Below are positions 12,240 through 14,369 of a DNA stretch of 14,369 nucleotides, one piece after another. The DNA comes from Rickettsiales bacterium (lineage in GTDB: Bacteria > Pseudomonadota > Alphaproteobacteria > Rickettsiales > UBA998), in contig JAIEPI010000029.1 of NCBI GenBank assembly GCA_019749855.1, positions 1 through 14,369 of the forward strand, read 5' to 3'. The notes under the pieces are model-generated. The model worked only from the letters and a program-made list of their open reading frames with translations. It ran no database searches and was not told the DNA's origin. The position numbers were made by a program, and so were the translations under genes. Each line of letters opens with the position of its first letter. Position 1 is the first letter of the stretch.

Positions 12240-13837
12240 AAATAGTCGTACGGCTTCAGCGTCAGTCGTCGTCCATCCATTGTTTGATCCGTCATTGATG
12301 GCACATCGGTTAAAGCGCGCGCATCAGAGGGCAGCTCCATTGTTTGTACGGTAGCACTAAAATTGAAGATGCAGAGGATTTTATCCGTGCCCTCAGAGCG
12401 CTCAAAAGCCAGCAACGGTTCAGCGACATCGACAAAACGAATATCGCCGCTACGAAGGGTGGGCTGATTATTGCGCCATGCGATGAAGGCGCGGTAGTGA
12501 TGCAGCAGAGACGAGGCATCCTGCTCCTGCGTTTCAACGCTGCGGCGCTGATGCGCTTCAGGCACCGGCAGCCACGGCTTACCTTGCGTGAAGGCACCAT
12601 GCGGTGCATCTCGCCACGGCATCGGGGTGCGACAACCATCGCGGCCCTTGAACTCCGGCCAGAAGCGAATGCCGTAAGGATCCTGCAATTGCTCAAACGC
12701 AATCTCCGCTTCGGGTAAGCCCAATTCTTCGCCCTGATACAGACATAGCGATCCGCGCAGTGACGTAATCAACGCCAGCAGCATGCGGGCAAAATCATCG
12801 TGTAATTCAGGATGATGCGGGCTCCAGCGCTGCACCGCTCGCATCACATCATGGTTGCTGAAGGCAAAACACGCCCAGCCATCACGGATGTTATCCTCCA
12901 GAAGCGTCAAATAACTGCGGAAATAATCGACACTGAAATTATCATTGAGGAAGCGGAACGTATAGACCATGTGCAGGCGCTGATCGCGCTCAGTGTAATC
13001 GGGAATCAGCAGGTAGGATTTCTCCGCCCCCATTTCCCCCACCGCTGCGGTATCGGGATAACGATCCAGCAATTGACGGAACTCCTCGAGGAAACCGAGA
13101 TTCTCAGGGCGAGTAATATCGTACACATGCGTTTGCATGGAGTACGGATTGGATTCTGGAACATTATCGAGTGGCGGCCCGTCATTGACAGGGTTGTCAC
13201 GTAATTCCTTGTCGTGGAAATAGAAATTCACCGTATCGAGTCGGAAGCCCTGCACCCCCATTTTCAACCAGAATTCAGTGACTTCCAATAACGCCTGCCG
13301 CACTGCCGGTTGATGAAAATTGAGATCAGGCTGACAGGTGAGGAAATTATGCAAATAATACTGTCGGCGCTTGGTGTCCCATTCCCATGCCGATCCACCA
13401 AACACGGATAACCAATTGTTGGGTGGCGTGCCGTCGGGCTTGGGGTTGGCCCACACATACCAGTCGGCTTTCGCATTGGTGCGGCTGGAGCGACTCTCAA
13501 TAAACCATGGATGCTGATCGGAGGAATGGCTCAGCACCAGATCGATCATGACTCTCAAGCCGAGTGTGCGCGCCTTGTCGATTAACGCCTCAAAATCACT
13601 GAGGGTCCCAAACATGGGGTCCACATCCTTGAAATTGGAGACGTCATAGCCGAAATCCTTCATCGGAGAGGTGAAAAACGGCGAAATCCACACGGCGTCC
13701 ACCCCTAATGAGGCGATATAGTCCAACTGTTGGGTGATGCCTGGAATGTCGCCGATACCATCGCCATTAGTGTCCATGTAACTTCTTGGATAAACCTGAT
13801 AAATCAGGCCGCCTCGCCACCAGTCATTGGTCATCAT
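12221..13837 (-). CDS. GH13 alpha-glucosidase (GH13_23-like)
   Basis: This 538-residue enzyme should hydrolyse terminal alpha-glucosidic bonds of maltose or related sugars. The GH13 barrel motifs are present in order: GVDAVWISPFFTSP, VMIDLVLSHSSDQHPWF, GFRLDTVNFYFHD with nucleophile D201, AVGEMGAE with acid/base E268, and FAFSNHDV with D330. The 'RLDTVNFYFHD' form and the spacing resemble the GH13_23 alpha-glucosidases of Halomonas and Xanthomonas. The C-terminal beta domain closes with RLTLKPYDYFYAWVS. No signal peptide is seen, so it is cytoplasmic and acts after uptake. I chose ATG 13837, five bases after GAGG, rather than the longer GTG at 13858; ATG 13834 follows at once. It pairs with the convergent transporter, but the two have separate promoters. 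Confidence 0.95.
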   Translation of the reverse strand: MMTNDWWRGGLIYQVYPRSYMDTNGDGIGDIPGITQQLDYIASLGVDAVWISPFFTSPMKDFGYDVSNFKDVDPMFGTLSDFEALIDKARTLGLRVMIDLVLSHSSDQHPWFIESRSSRTNAKADWYVWANPKPDGTPPNNWLSVFGGSAWEWDTKRRQYYLHNFLTCQPDLNFHQPAVRQALLEVTEFWLKMGVQGFRLDTVNFYFHDKELRDNPVNDGPPLDNVPESNPYSMQTHVYDITRPENLGFLEEFRQLLDRYPDTAAVGEMGAEKSYLLIPDYTERDQRLHMVYTFRFLNDNFSVDYFRSYLTLLEDNIRDGWACFAFSNHDVMRAVQRWSPHHPELHDDFARMLLALITSLRGSLCLYQGEELGLPEAEIAFEQLQDPYGIRFWPEFKGRDGCRTPMPWRDAPHGAFTQGKPWLPVPEAHQRRSVETQEQDASSLLHHYRAFIAWRNNQPTLRSGDIRFVDVAEPLLAFERSEGTDKILCIFNFSATVQTMELPSDARALTDVPSMTDQTMDGRRLTLKPYDYFYAWVS

Positions 13838-13865
13838 ACCTACCTCGAATTTTACCACAAAACAT

Positions 13866-14005
13866 CAATGTCAGTGGTTTTAGACGCGCGACACCCAATT
13901 TGCACGGTTTTTTCTATTACTGACACATGAGTTTACCGCGAATTCTTATGCATTTTATATGAGGCCGTCATCAAACTGTCACCGAAATCTGTCAGTGTCA
14001 GACTA
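13866..14005. promoter_or_regulatory. Divergent promoter region with five TGTCA motifs
   Basis: Between the glucosidase (minus) and the gene at 14042 (plus), TGTCA occurs at 13869, 13977, 13990 and 13996 on the plus strand, and as TGACA at 13921-13925. Two copies (13869-13875 TGTCAGT and 13919-13925 ACTGACA) form a 7-bp inverted pair. TTTACC (13932-13937) and TATATG (13956-13961) are a weak sigma70-like pair for the rightward gene. The repeated half-sites could bind a regulator, for example of sugar use; this is inference. Confidence 0.35.
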
Positions 14006-14041
14006 CGAATTGATTCAGTTTTTCTACAATAAAGGATTAAT

Positions 14042-14369
14042 ATGGTTACACGCTACACATGGTCTGACTCTCAGATCAATCACATTGATTTTGCTAAAAA
14101 TCTCAGCGGTAATTCTGAGGCGACGATCTTTGTGTCTGAATCAACTCCTGCTGCCGCGCTGGCGGAGTTGCGTGAAACGTTCAACCAACAGCACATCCCC
14201 ACTTACCTCGATGTGGTAGGCGGAAAAACTGTACTCAAGGCCAGCGGTTTCTCCTACCCCTCCGCCGTGTTAGAGGCGATCAATGGCAGCTCGCTCGTTC
14301 CAGGCGACAGCCAGATGGAGGAAATGGCCGAGGACGGCAAAAAACAGGGCTTATTGCAGAAAATCCGTG
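14042..14369 (+). CDS. Unrecognised protein, N-terminal 109 residues (3' end outside window)
   Basis: An open frame begins at ATG 14042, six bases after AAAGG (14031-14035), and runs without a stop to the window end. The visible part begins MVTRYTWSDSQINHIDFAKN, then SEATIFVSESTPAAALAELRETF, a strand-rich segment (IPTYLDVVGGKTVLKASG) and an acidic helix EEMAEDGKKQGLLQKI. It looks soluble, with no signal peptide or membrane helix, and resembles no family I can name. It is divergent from the alpha-glucosidase across a 204-base gap. The overlapping out-of-frame reading at 13959-14219 is not coding. Confidence 0.75.
   Translation, partial: MVTRYTWSDSQINHIDFAKNLSGNSEATIFVSESTPAAALAELRETFNQQHIPTYLDVVGGKTVLKASGFSYPSAVLEAINGSSLVPGDSQMEEMAEDGKKQGLLQKIR

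Noticed and set aside
14025..14030. TACAAT as the -10 element of the gene at 14042
   Set aside because: It is only 11 bases before the ATG, which would remove the Shine-Dalgarno from the transcript, and it lacks a -35 partner.
13959..14219. 86-codon plus-strand open frame
   Set aside because: It overlaps the well-initiated frame at 14042 in a different phase and its peptide looks random.

Overview
The window looks like a chromosomal segment of an alphaproteobacterium with a middling GC content (slightly above half by eye). The grounds are gene order and family features. The end of an MtaB-type tRNA methylthiotransferase is translationally overlapped with ftsY. The ssb and uvrA genes lie near each other and point apart. 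UvrA has the degenerate first zinc module (CPxSG instead of CPxCG) that I recall from alphaproteobacterial UvrA proteins. Ankyrin repeats and short palindromic repeats that invade a coding gene recall Rickettsiales/Holosporales-like or related lineages, but the sequence does not fix the genus.

Layout. 1-1074 (+): the last 51 codons of mtaB, then ftsY (SRP receptor). 1083-1149: an imperfect hairpin between convergent ftsY and ssb. 1156-1638 (-): ssb with an intact DDEIPF tip. 1639-1820: a divergent regulatory region with an 8-bp perfect dyad. 1821-3084 (+): two closely spaced genes of unknown function, sitting where ssb and uvrA would often be direct divergent neighbours. 3170-6175 (+): uvrA, carrying an in-frame 82-bp palindromic repeat element of four consecutive hairpins. 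6239-8178 (+): what looks like one broken gene in three open pieces (ankyrin repeats, a middle region, then a PcfJ-like domain), interrupted by one in-frame TAA and one frameshift. 8290-9103 (+): two small orphan genes, the second very proline-rich. 9100-9561 (-): a small DedA/VTT-like membrane protein. 9562-10034: about 470 bp of mosaic palindromic and direct repeats with no credible gene. 10035-10772 (-): TlyA rRNA 2'-O-methyltransferase. 10905-12239 (+) and 12221-13837 (-): a GPH-type sugar transporter and a GH13 alpha-glucosidase, convergent with overlapping ends, forming an alpha-glucoside uptake and hydrolysis pair. 13838-14041: a divergent promoter region with five TGTCA motifs. 14042-end (+): the start of an unrecognised protein that runs off the window.

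How the genes work together. The window mixes housekeeping (protein targeting, tRNA/rRNA modification, DNA repair), one carbon-source module (transporter plus glucosidase) and accessory DNA (ankyrin/PcfJ-like remnant, orphan ORFs, repeats). The most promising unexplained elements are the two-gene unknown module between ssb and uvrA, whose first gene has an A8 tract at its start, the ankyrin-PcfJ-like gene, and the structured repeat elements.
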